Of a stretch of DNA of 64,000 nucleotides, positions 7,300 through 17,500 are shown piece after piece. The DNA is from a virus. The position numbers and the translations under genes are program-made. Location: positions 55,016 through 119,015 of the IMG/VR virus record IMGVR_UViG_3300008735_000002; one strand, given 5' to 3'. The notes beneath the pieces were generated by a model, which was given only the letters and a program-made list of their open reading frames with translations, was not told where the DNA came from and searched no databases. Positions within the stretch are counted from its first letter, which is position 1; every line of letters starts with the position of its first letter.

Positions 7300-10200
7300 C
7301 TAATCAGCTTCGGAAAGAGCCGACAAGGCAGTTTTCACATTTCCAAACATACTGATGTATTTACCAAACGCATCAACCTGAGTCATCTTCAATTTCGTCT
7401 CAAATTTCCCTTGCTCTATAGTATGATCGATACCTGTCACAACAAACACGTTGTCGATTGTCGTGCCAGTTCCAAAATCGACAAAAAACTGCTGGCCATA
7501 ACTCACCATCGGACAGCCATACGTCGACAATGAAAGCGAAACAGGGGTTGTCTGCAACGGAAGTCCTGCATCACGCGATCCTTGTGGACCATCGCCACCA
7601 CCCTGACCGGCGCGCAGCATATTAACAGAAGCTAATTTAGAATTATTCATTGATGATAGATCAGCGCTCAATACAGCAGAGTTTGAACTACCGTAAATTA
7701 TCGACGGCATGCTACTCATCATAAAGTTTTTCAAGGCTGGAAAACCACCTTTCATCCTAAAATATGTTTCATCTAAATCAATGTCTGATAGCTGTGGAGG
7801 ATCTGTTGTTGTAGTCGGAACTGGCTCCATAATACCCGCATCCATTGCGGCCTGTAGGCCTTCGTAGAAAGCTGTCGTGTGATCCACACTCGCTCCTTCA
7901 GTACTAGAATCCGCATCCTCAACTTCGCCTGGGACGCCGCCGGCGGCTGATGAAAGCAAACCGATAGAATCGCTCCTTGCAGCGGTCATCATTTTCATGA
8001 GGGACGGATAGGCACCACAAGTGGTGTCATAAACATGGATGCGTAATATCGTGCCCCTCTTTCCTCGGGGATGAGTACCGACTTTACAAGGTACCGCTTG
8101 CATCTCCATCTTGATACGTGGCATCTTGAATTCAATGTCTGCATCTTCTCCATAGGCATCTTCTAAACGCTTTTTCTTTTCATCATTTAGCGCAGTAGCA
8201 TCCTCTGAAAATTCTTCCTTCATCGACGTCTCGCCCTCATCATCAGTTTCATAAAGGGCCGTGAGACCGTAAACATAAGATGCCTGATTGTGAATAAATT
8301 CTTTCGAAACAAAGCTCAAAAAAGCGCTAAGAGGAATATTGACAGTCGTCTGTGTCCGCTCTTCGAACTTTGCCTCAAAATCTTCAATTCTTATCGGGAT
8401 CTGGGCAATATTCAATATTGATAAATAACTTGATTTATCGTTGACAGGATAAAAGACAAACTGAATCTCGTCAAAGCGCCTGGTCGATGCCAGCGGTTTT
8501 CCAACCATATACAACAACATTGCCCCAAAAGAAACAAATTTTGGATCGTTATATCTCGCATTCACATACTTGGTACTACCATGAGCGCCCCGAACAGTGA
8601 AGGCAAATGGATCCTTACCGTTTTGGCGCATACTCTTTAAGTGCTGGATCTTTGACGCGACGGCATCTGCAATTGTTTGTTTTGCTGCTTCCGCTACACC
8701 ACCCGTCCCGCTAGACCCGAACATTTCTTCTAAAGTGTCTCGTAGATCCGCTGTCGCTGGATCAGTTGTATTTCTCTTGGCAGCAATAAAGGCTTTTATG
8801 GCGTCAGCAGTCTCTTGATCAACAGTCATTGCAGAACTAGTATCAGAAGCTGCTGTCATAAAAGACGACCCAAACATGTCTTTAGCTGCCGCTGTATCAC
8901 CCGTTGCTTCAGCATCATCCATAATCTGCTCTTTAATAACCGCAATCGCTTCAGTCAACTCTTTCATAACCTCTAATACGTTATCAACATCTTCTCCCTG
9001 GCTAAGGTTCGCAGTATCAACATTAGCAGAGCCCTTCATAGAAAGCTTAAGCTTGATCTTAACCTGACCCACTTCATCAAATGAAAATGAGCTATTAACG
9101 ACCATATATTTTTTAGTGACCTTCATTAAGTCTAGGAACGCGCCGTAGAAATTACCAGAAAGCTGGCCCGCATTTGGGCCGGCTGCTATTGTATGACCAG
9201 AAGGATCGGGATGAGACCACCCGTAGGTTATCAAGAGTTCAGTATGTCCGTATAAGTCTGGTTTAACAAATTCAGATATTTCTGATATTCGAGACCTGTC
9301 ATGCATGGTCAGAGACAATTCAGCTGTTTCATGAGACATCATTCCTGAGGAGGGTGTGACAGAAACACTAAACCCCTCAATCGACATCATGGGCCTAAAA
9401 GGATCTATGATCCCTGCGCCACGACGTCCACCGACAGATGGAAGATCTTCTACATCACCACTTGACCCTCCAGAAGCTGCCTGGAAAGGCTCATAATCTT
9501 CATAACGCTCCATTCGAGCATCGGGCCCTGTACCGATAACTGGTACAAGGGTTTGTGGCGCAGTAAACATCTCCATACCAGATGTTGCGATAGCTGGATC
9601 CGGGTCTTCCTCTTCATCTGCATCTTCACCAGGAGGGTACGCGGCATCATACGCGTCAGCCGCTTGTTGTTGTTGTTCAAATTCATAAAGCGCGGACTCG
9701 TCTAAAGCAGATGCCATAAAATAATCTGCTGTATCCTCTTCAATCTGACTACTACCTAGCAAAAATTGCATCAGTCCCATAGTCTGAATTCGATTGTCAT
9801 CCCCAAGAGAACGCCTATTAGTGATCACCGTTATGTCAAGATAAGGTTGGCATCTCGAAATTTCTAAAGTCGGTAATGAAGTCATGAAAAGCGCAACAGC
9901 ACCAGTGTCTCTTTTTGCGGGGGTCAACTTAGGACTCAAGATCTGAAGTGCACCAAGACTGGGGGTGAATTTCGTTGGTGAAGCAAACGCACCATTGATT
10001 GCGCCTTCACCTTCGTCAGTGATTTTGCAACAGTCTTTTACTGAATATCTACTGACTATCCACTCCCCCGCACCGGTGGGGACTCCCGAAGGTAAAGATA
10101 CGCTTTCAAAAGCTTCCGGCTCACCCACAAAACGATAAAGTTTCTTTGACAACGCAGTCATGTCTGAAACTTCTCCAGACGTAGAACCATTCATCAAATC

Positions 10201-10434
10201 CACAAGTCCCTGAAATCCCTGCATCAGAGTAACGCCACCCTCTGTTGTATTGGTAAACGCCCGTATAACCTTGGCCATCTCAGGGTTGGGGTCTAGATTC
10301 ACAGTTCCGAAATCGCTGATAGAGTCATCATCACCAAAAGCAAGAAGTGACATAAAGTCTTCTTTAGAAACTATACTGAAATAGCGTCCTAGCTTGTCAA
10401 CAATGTCTCCTAATCTATCATCATATACTGCCAT
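7300..10434 (-). CDS. Large baseplate hub-like protein
   Basis: A 1044-residue virion protein. The middle (around residues 340-480) has beta-rich hub-type sequence such as IEGFSVSVTPSSGMMSHETAEL and ELLITYGWSHPD. The extreme C-terminus (FVVTGIDHTIEQGKFETKLKM) matches the closing pattern of gp27/late-control-D type hub proteins, where a barrel strand pair ends the domain. Between these lie long acidic, Ala-rich segments (residues 230-330 and 490-640) that look like insertions. It follows the LysM-like and initiator-like baseplate genes, the usual place of the tail hub. The hub call is by pattern and position, and is moderate. Confidence 0.66.
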   Translation of the reverse strand: MAVYDDRLGDIVDKLGRYFSIVSKEDFMSLLAFGDDDSISDFGTVNLDPNPEMAKVIRAFTNTTEGGVTLMQGFQGLVDLMNGSTSGEVSDMTALSKKLYRFVGEPEAFESVSLPSGVPTGAGEWIVSRYSVKDCCKITDEGEGAINGAFASPTKFTPSLGALQILSPKLTPAKRDTGAVALFMTSLPTLEISRCQPYLDITVITNRRSLGDDNRIQTMGLMQFLLGSSQIEEDTADYFMASALDESALYEFEQQQQAADAYDAAYPPGEDADEEEDPDPAIATSGMEMFTAPQTLVPVIGTGPDARMERYEDYEPFQAASGGSSGDVEDLPSVGGRRGAGIIDPFRPMMSIEGFSVSVTPSSGMMSHETAELSLTMHDRSRISEISEFVKPDLYGHTELLITYGWSHPDPSGHTIAAGPNAGQLSGNFYGAFLDLMKVTKKYMVVNSSFSFDEVGQVKIKLKLSMKGSANVDTANLSQGEDVDNVLEVMKELTEAIAVIKEQIMDDAEATGDTAAAKDMFGSSFMTAASDTSSAMTVDQETADAIKAFIAAKRNTTDPATADLRDTLEEMFGSSGTGGVAEAAKQTIADAVASKIQHLKSMRQNGKDPFAFTVRGAHGSTKYVNARYNDPKFVSFGAMLLYMVGKPLASTRRFDEIQFVFYPVNDKSSYLSILNIAQIPIRIEDFEAKFEERTQTTVNIPLSAFLSFVSKEFIHNQASYVYGLTALYETDDEGETSMKEEFSEDATALNDEKKKRLEDAYGEDADIEFKMPRIKMEMQAVPCKVGTHPRGKRGTILRIHVYDTTCGAYPSLMKMMTAARSDSIGLLSSAAGGVPGEVEDADSSTEGASVDHTTAFYEGLQAAMDAGIMEPVPTTTTDPPQLSDIDLDETYFRMKGGFPALKNFMMSSMPSIIYGSSNSAVLSADLSSMNNSKLASVNMLRAGQGGGDGPQGSRDAGLPLQTTPVSLSLSTYGCPMVSYGQQFFVDFGTGTTIDNVFVVTGIDHTIEQGKFETKLKMTQVDAFGKYISMFGNVKTALSALSEAD

Positions 10435-10439
10435 TAGGT

Positions 10440-10736
10440 CTATCCAATGAGTGCCACAATCTGACCGATGTCTGTGGGAATTTTAAGATATATTCCTGCC
10501 GGCACCTGTAAACTCCACCCAATTCCACTCGCACCTGCGATTACCCACCACAAAGAACCATCACCATAAAAATCTCCAGCGATAACATCTAATCGTTGAG
10601 CTTCTTTCGTTATGTGACCTTTCCAAGCTATCGAACCAGCCGCGACAGCGGATGCCACGATATAACATGCATCAAAAGTCCCATAAAACTTTCCATTAGC
10701 TAACTTTGGTGCTCTCTGATATCTGTTAATAGGCAT
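10440..10736 (-). CDS. LysM-like baseplate protein (gpX / gp53-like)
   Basis: A 98-residue protein whose C-terminal half reads RLDVIAGDFYGDGSLWWVIA followed by a Pro-Gly-x-x-LxIP ending, the LysM-fold signature found in tail protein X of P2 and in T4 gp53-type wedge proteins. Such proteins link the hub or tube initiator to the baseplate wedge. Its start overlaps the stop of the upstream 1185-residue gene (TAATG), and it is followed 5 bases later by the hub-like gene, so the three are translationally linked. Confidence 0.78.
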   Translation of the reverse strand: MPINRYQRAPKLANGKFYGTFDACYIVASAVAAGSIAWKGHITKEAQRLDVIAGDFYGDGSLWWVIAGASGIGWSLQVPAGIYLKIPTDIGQIVALIG

Positions 10737-13700
10737 TAGACTTCTCCCTCAGTTGAACCATAGCCTTTAGAGATGCTGTCTGCAAAGCCCTCGAGGGTAT
10801 CGGCATTGGTATCGGTGTTCTCGAAGCCTTGGACGTGAGAAGACCTTCTGTCACCGCCTGTAGCGGGTCTACCTGCACCACGTGAATAATAATCTTGGCC
10901 AAGACCGCCAGCGATTCCACCGACTGGATAGTTGTAGGCCCGCATTGCTCCATTATTATCAAGACCCGGTACAATATCATGAATCGGACTAAAGGATACG
11001 CTACACTTTATGAACTGCGGTGCTCTTCGGCCTATGCCGCGCATATCCCACATGGCTTCGCCCCAGTCCATGTCAAAGCTAGTTATAACCCCTGCTAAAC
11101 CCCTTCCGCCAGCTGCCTCGAATGAACGCACAATCGCGTTGTTGTTAGGATTAAAGAAATTGTAGATATCAGTTACTTGATCTTCTAACGTTATCTCAGT
11201 CGTTGCTTCAGCTTCCGCAGGTGCCGGATAAACGGGAGATAAATCCGCGCTTGTAACAACATAAGCATGTGTGTGCCCCTTCGCGGTCACCGGACCATAC
11301 GGATCTGCTGGATCATCCACGTCTGATAGCGTTACAAGATACTCAGTGTAGATACCTTCATCTCTTAGATCTTCATTTGCATCAGTCTCCATATTAATTT
11401 CACCACCAGCAAAATTACCTGAAGAATCTGACACTCTTCTAGCTAGAACCCGGACTAGCGCCTCGGAATAAAATCGCGACCGAAACGGAGTCGACTCAAT
11501 ATGGTCACCAGATGTAGGTGGAGGTGGAGGAAACATCGACGCCCAATCACCAGAGTTGTAGTATCCCGCGGGATCCGCTGGGTTGCTCTTGTCTGCGTCC
11601 ATATCATAAGTAGTATAACCTTCCCCGTTAGCTTTCATGATAGCGATACCGCGCATATCACTACCTGGATCAGAAATGCTTCCGGGCCAATACCCAAAGT
11701 TTGGATCGTCATATACCACAGGTTGTTCTGCAATGGCGTCATTTATCGCGGCGATAGTGGCGGCATGCTCAGAAGCGGCTTCATCTTCCGCTATCTGCTG
11801 TTGCGCTTCTGCCTCGGCGGCATAAGTCAGATCAAACGGAGCACCTGCCCAATCGTTCCCAGCGGAATCTACTCCGCCAGCCGGTACTGAGGTACCTCCT
11901 GCAGATGCTGGCAGAGCAGGAATTGCTTCGGACATTCCAAAAATACGAGCAAGATCAAAGCGACTGTAATTGCTGCGAATAACGTCACCGACACGCAAGC
12001 GTATAACGGGAGATGCAGTGGGTATTTGAGAAAATGGCATAACGAATTTCTTGTTACCGGCCTTAACGGGCTTACCCATAGAAAATTGTGGGTAACACAT
12101 CGAAACTAGCTTATTGACGCTCCACCACATTGAATCAAAGTCTTCGGGGTCAGTTGCAACCAGCGTCCATGTTAATGAAATAGAGCGAGAAGTATTTTGA
12201 TAAATCTTAACAGGATCAATACGTCCATAACCCGCTGACTCAGCATAACTGACAGAATATGAGTCTGAGAGAGACTCTAGAAATGCGTGGAAGGAAATCA
12301 CTTCATTAGTTCTTAAATCATGAAAATAAAACGGACAATATTCAGAATCAAGCTCATCTTCAACTGCGTCTAAATACTCTTTGGGTAATCGATGAGATGC
12401 CACCAGAGCAACTTTTCGGCGCTGGCTGGAGACGTTTGAACCATCCGGATACCGTGGGGCACCTTTAGTATTCCAATATTGACTCGGAGAATTAGTCTCC
12501 GCATCACCGAGCTTCACCATATTGCCAAGAGCATAACCTGCCCTATAACCGTATAAAAGAAAAGCATTTGAGTACTTCTGTGGTAATAGGATGAGGGACG
12601 GTGATGATCGGTGGCGCCATGCCAGCATCTTACCTGCTGCTCGACTTTTTCCCTGTCGTGTTTGGCCATTGTTCGGCATGTCATCAATCGAATCAACGAT
12701 CGCAAACTCTCTCCTGTGCATGCCCAAGAATGTACTACCCATTTGCGCAAGGGTGCAATAAAAACGCCAAGAGCGATATCGGTTCAACGCTGTTATTAGG
12801 TTGAAGAGGATTACAGCAGGATCAGGTGAAGTGGGTACAAGGTCTATAAGGTTGTTAAGCAATTGCTTCATATCTATTCTGATCGAACGTAAAATTGTTG
12901 CATAATACCCAGAAGAATATTGCATGTTACGGAAATTTGGGATCGGGTCAGGAAACAGCAGCCCCGCAAACCAGACTGCTAGCACAAGCGGAGCAGGAGT
13001 CGATGGAAACGGAGGTGACGGGAGCCCAGAGGGAGGCGGTGCGGCAGAATCACCGGGAGCAATCTGCATCTTGAAGAAAGCGACCACTCCCCAACATACG
13101 CATGTATGGAAATCATCATTCAAGCCACCTGGGATTGATAATTTTTTAAGAAGCTTTGCGCTACCGACAACTTTACGATGTTGGCCCTTCCTCATATTTT
13201 GAGGATTTGTGGGATCTGGTATCGTACTCGCGGATGCAACGCTCTCTATAATCGTCATAACTGCGCCGAATACTGTACACAGCGCTGCCATCTCAGCCAG
13301 CGCGGTGACGCCTGTCAAAACCTGCGGGACGGTCGCAAATTCAAATTTTTCATATGGGTTATTTAGCGTACCCACGCTCTTCTGCGGAAGTAGAGGTGAT
13401 CCATCTATGTCGTCGTAACGTAGCTCTGCGTTGTCGATAGAGGGTCGGTCAGGCGCATGATAAGCATTCTCTGCTCGAATGTCTTCAGTAGAAACCTCTT
13501 GTGCACCAGTCTGTACGAATGTGGGCAGTATACTCTCTGCCATCGCAGCGACACCTACAGGATCCTGATTTCCCATTCTATGTCCAGAAGCCCTCATGAG
13601 CATTGAGTAGGCGACCTTTTGCATATCATCAATGCTAGTTCTATTGGCATATTGATTATATACACCGTACGCGCCCTGCTCTACAGGAATTCCTGGTTCG

Positions 13701-14293
13701 GTGAATTCACCGTGCTCAATATAGGGAGAACTAGTGGGCATGGGATCAAAACGATTTCTGCCCAATAGTGAAGAAATTTTGTGCTGGACGGGTGTCGCAC
13801 CAGCAGGGTTATCAAAGGCGGTCTGACCAGACGTACCACCTATACCGGGAACATCATTTTCCTGGGTTGAGACAATATCGCGATAAAGAAAGTGGCCGTC
13901 ATTTTGTGAATTTTTGTCTATGATATCTTGAAGACCGCTAGAGCTACCCTCGAATTGTCCAGAGTTACTTAACGTTTCAAATTTTCTAACAGCAGCTTCA
14001 GAAGCGTGGTCACCCGTTGGGAATGTGTCCGTAAACCCAGCAGTCTCATCTTGACCACCAGTCACAAATTCAGCTGGGGTACCGTCAGGATTCACAAGCG
14101 AAAATTCACTACGCGGATTGTTGGGGGAAATCGGAAACTTGTTCCCCATCATCGCGTCGGTTGTTATTGAGCTTAAATACGAAGCAAGGGTATCCTTGGC
14201 AGGGATTGATAAATCATCCCCAACTACAAAAGTATCACCATCACCAGTCGGTTCTGGAATAAAATCACTTGATGTAGGATCGTCAGCGCTCAT
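10736..14293 (-). CDS. Large tail/baseplate protein with tube-initiator-like segment
   Basis: 1185 residues. The first 300 are low-complexity, polar and acidic. A hydrophobic stretch lies near residues 335-365 (VLTGVTALAEMAALCTVFGA). The central part has QNTSRSISLTWTLVA, then EDFDSMWWSVNKLVSMCYPQF, the pattern of tail-tube initiator/baseplate proteins of contractile systems (gp54/gp48 or Afp7 type), in which a peptide is compared with tube subunits. It is followed by an Ala-rich linker and a C-terminal beta-rich segment. Position between tape measure and LysM-like protein fits an initiator or hub-adjacent role. The exact counterpart in T4 is not assigned. Confidence 0.6.
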   Translation of the reverse strand: MSADDPTSSDFIPEPTGDGDTFVVGDDLSIPAKDTLASYLSSITTDAMMGNKFPISPNNPRSEFSLVNPDGTPAEFVTGGQDETAGFTDTFPTGDHASEAAVRKFETLSNSGQFEGSSSGLQDIIDKNSQNDGHFLYRDIVSTQENDVPGIGGTSGQTAFDNPAGATPVQHKISSLLGRNRFDPMPTSSPYIEHGEFTEPGIPVEQGAYGVYNQYANRTSIDDMQKVAYSMLMRASGHRMGNQDPVGVAAMAESILPTFVQTGAQEVSTEDIRAENAYHAPDRPSIDNAELRYDDIDGSPLLPQKSVGTLNNPYEKFEFATVPQVLTGVTALAEMAALCTVFGAVMTIIESVASASTIPDPTNPQNMRKGQHRKVVGSAKLLKKLSIPGGLNDDFHTCVCWGVVAFFKMQIAPGDSAAPPPSGLPSPPFPSTPAPLVLAVWFAGLLFPDPIPNFRNMQYSSGYYATILRSIRIDMKQLLNNLIDLVPTSPDPAVILFNLITALNRYRSWRFYCTLAQMGSTFLGMHRREFAIVDSIDDMPNNGQTRQGKSRAAGKMLAWRHRSSPSLILLPQKYSNAFLLYGYRAGYALGNMVKLGDAETNSPSQYWNTKGAPRYPDGSNVSSQRRKVALVASHRLPKEYLDAVEDELDSEYCPFYFHDLRTNEVISFHAFLESLSDSYSVSYAESAGYGRIDPVKIYQNTSRSISLTWTLVATDPEDFDSMWWSVNKLVSMCYPQFSMGKPVKAGNKKFVMPFSQIPTASPVIRLRVGDVIRSNYSRFDLARIFGMSEAIPALPASAGGTSVPAGGVDSAGNDWAGAPFDLTYAAEAEAQQQIAEDEAASEHAATIAAINDAIAEQPVVYDDPNFGYWPGSISDPGSDMRGIAIMKANGEGYTTYDMDADKSNPADPAGYYNSGDWASMFPPPPPTSGDHIESTPFRSRFYSEALVRVLARRVSDSSGNFAGGEINMETDANEDLRDEGIYTEYLVTLSDVDDPADPYGPVTAKGHTHAYVVTSADLSPVYPAPAEAEATTEITLEDQVTDIYNFFNPNNNAIVRSFEAAGGRGLAGVITSFDMDWGEAMWDMRGIGRRAPQFIKCSVSFSPIHDIVPGLDNNGAMRAYNYPVGGIAGGLGQDYYSRGAGRPATGGDRRSSHVQGFENTDTNADTLEGFADSISKGYGSTEGEV

Positions 14294-14299
14294 AAGACC

Positions 14300-14524
14300 T
14301 TATTCTCTATCTTCCTTAAGTATTCGCTCTTTTAACTTTTCCATAACAGCTTCATCGTTAAAAGCATTCTTCAGAACATCAAGAGCTTTTTGAAGCTGCG
14401 GGTATAAATCTGTCCCCAATATCTTTTTTGCTTCCTCTGACAGATCTGCTTTCTCATTATCCGTTAATTCATCAAGAGATTTCTCACGCATAGTTTTAGT
14501 TTTGTCTTCTTTGCTCATTTTCAT
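14300..14524 (-). CDS. Small charged helical protein after the tape measure
   Basis: 74 residues, about half of them charged (Lys, Glu, Asp), predicted almost wholly helical, with no recognised motif. AAAGGAG is placed correctly before the ATG. It lies 8 bases after the tape-measure stop and 6 bases before the baseplate initiator-like gene. This location and size recall small chaperones or hub-assembly factors, but I cannot identify it. Confidence 0.58.
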   Translation of the reverse strand: MKMSKEDKTKTMREKSLDELTDNEKADLSEEAKKILGTDLYPQLQKALDVLKNAFNDEAVMEKLKERILKEDRE

Positions 14525-14532
14525 AGTCTCCT

Positions 14533-17500
14533 TTATTCACCGCCGGCGGCTGCTAGCGGGGTTGTCATAACTGATTTATCTACCAACACCTTTCCTACCT
14601 TGTTGGCGTCCATAGTTACCTGAACGTTTAAAGTTATATTAACCGGTTCGTTTGTAATTGTGAAGGACCCATCGCCTGTTCCGATCGCTGAAGCGAAGTT
14701 GTCAAGCGCAACTGCAGCGCTTACTTCGCCTATGCTGTTTAGCGCTTCGATTGAAGCCACAACCTCAGCGACCATCTCAGTGACTGCTGCTGCCATTCCG
14801 CCACCCTCGAACATCGCCATATAACCAGATAACTCATTAATCTTCTCGCCAAAAGTTACCATCTTGGTTAGAGCCTCTATCCCAAGGTCAAACTTCGTTA
14901 ATAGCGCGGCATCCCAGGTACCTGTGTTATCTGCTAGGGCTTCGAAGACATCTCCGATATCGTAATAACCATCCCAATAAATCAGGTGCTTCACAGCACT
15001 CATCATATTTGCAATCGCCATGCTTGCGCCGCCCTCAAAGTTACTCCCCTCAAGAGAACCTATAACATCTGCAAACTTCGTCACCGCGTCCATGGCCAAA
15101 CCAACCACTTCAAGCTTCTTCACCGCTGCATCGGGATTGGCGATCTTAACAGAAAGAACTGCTTCGATTAGCGACGGTAAGTGCATCTTAACAGCCTGTA
15201 CAATACGTGCTATCATTTGCATCAATTCGCCCAAGCTTTCCTGTAGGGTTTTGCCTGCAGAAAACCAACCAGCTGTTTTGGTGGGTGGCATTAGTTCTCC
15301 AATCGCACCGATGGATTCACCAAATTTGGCCACGGCTTCCATAGCCATTGCGACAAGCTTAACCTTGACTTCTGCTGCTTTCGCATCAATATTGTCTGGT
15401 ACTGCTTCTATAACTGCCTTTATAATCTGCGGTAGATTACCCTTGATCATGTTGAATATTGAGGTAAATATTGGCTTCATTTCGCTAAGCGTTTGACCCA
15501 TCGATGGGCCCGACTTGACAAACCAGCCAGACTGTTGGCTTGCATTTCTATCCATGAACATCTGCGCTATCGAACCAACAGCCTCGATTAGTTTCGCTAC
15601 AGCTGATACTGCTGCTCCTATAACCTCAGCCTTCACTCTTGCCATCTCAGGATTATCCCCGATGTTAATCTTTAAGATGTCGGCGATCATTGGAGGAATG
15701 TGTTCCTTGACTGCGCCCATAATGGTTCCCATCATGTCGCCATACGTCTTCATAAGACTGGCAGCACCTTCAGGATCTCCAGACCTCATAAATCCACCAC
15801 CAGCCAGATCGGCAATCGCATCCATCAATCCAGGCGGGGGCTGCATGGCTTGAATCAGGTTCCCAATCGCAGCCAAAACTCCACCAATCGCTTCGAGTTT
15901 TGCAATATCACCCTCTTTCATCACAGATAACATCTTTACAAGCGCAAAGATAAGTTCCTTTGCTCCACCGAAAATAGCATTGATAAAGCCAGCTGCGCCT
16001 TCTAATATCGCACCAGACTCTCCACCACCTGAGCTTGCCAAAACATCAAGCATCGCGATCTTATAAACAAGGTCACCCATCTGCTTAACGGCATCAAAGA
16101 CTTTCAGCAACGCATTGATTTTTAATATGAATAATTTCGGATCCCCGATTGGCATATCAGCGATTATACGCAGAGCAGGAACTAACGAGTCCAGCATAGC
16201 ATCTGCCATCTTCTTTACGACCCTAAAGCCCGCTTCGATCGGTTTCATCATACCCGGGAAAAGATACTTCACTAATGACTTCGCAGATATCGACATCTCG
16301 ATAATCGCGTCCATGGCCATCTGCATGCCTATCGCTATCCACATTAATTCTTTGCCATCAATACCCGACATCGATGACATTAATTCTTGCAGCGCCGGTG
16401 CAAACGTCTTTGAGACTACAAAGGTGAACGCAGCCGCGGCGATCAGGCCGACACCACCGACAATCATAATAGGAATCATCAGTGCCACCAGGGCGCTGGT
16501 TCCAGCAAGAAGTACAAGCGCTAACATGGCCAGCGTTAACTGTAACATCGTGACAATAACACCCGGTAAATCAACAGAACTATAAACAGACTGGAATAAC
16601 TGGAACGCCAGGCCGAGCACAGATAAACCAACCGCCACAAATAATGCACCCAACAACGCACCGACTGTGTCCATACCGGCATAAAGATTGAAGAGCAGTG
16701 CCGTCGCACCGATAGCAGCTGTTAACAAAACAATTCCAAGAAGGAAAAGCATGCTCATCGCTATGGTACCCATATCAAGTGAATTTATTATCATCGATGC
16801 CACCCACAAGGCGCCCAAAAATGCTACCACACCAACAAGCATGAAAAGAGCGCCCATAAGCATGGGCCCGATTGCAGAGCCGGCTTTCTGCATTGGCTTA
16901 GAAGCCTTAATTAGCAATACCGTAGCGCCAACTGCGAGCAGCATAACCACCAAGCCCATAAGGCCCTTCATAATATTACCAAAACCAACTTCGCCAACTA
17001 CGACGCCAACAGCACCGATGCCTAAGGCAAATGCGCTACCACCGATAACCAGTAACGCCCCAGCTTTCACCAAATTCTGAGTACGCTTCTTTGTCACGTT
17101 CAGCTTGGATGCTGCTTTTATCATCGGTACCATCGCAAAGATTGCGGCCGCCATTAGAATTACGCCGAATGTTCCAGCTAGTATTTTTCCGAAACCGACC
17201 TGTGAGACCACTTCACCGACGACCCCCAAGCCAACTACGAAAGCAGCTCCACCGACTGTCATCATTAGAGCTGCGGCGAGGAGTTTTCCGATAGACTTTG
17301 TAATTTGGCCTTCTTGCATCTCGTTAGCAGTTTCGACCATGAACTTAGTTGCCCATATCCCTCCTACCAACGCAATGACAGCGGCGACGACAGCCATAAA
17401 TGGAACAGAAGACAAGATCTTCGCCATCAATGTTATCCCTATGGCGAACAAGATCATTGCGGGAATCATTGCAGCTGCCAGCAACGTTAAATTGATCGCT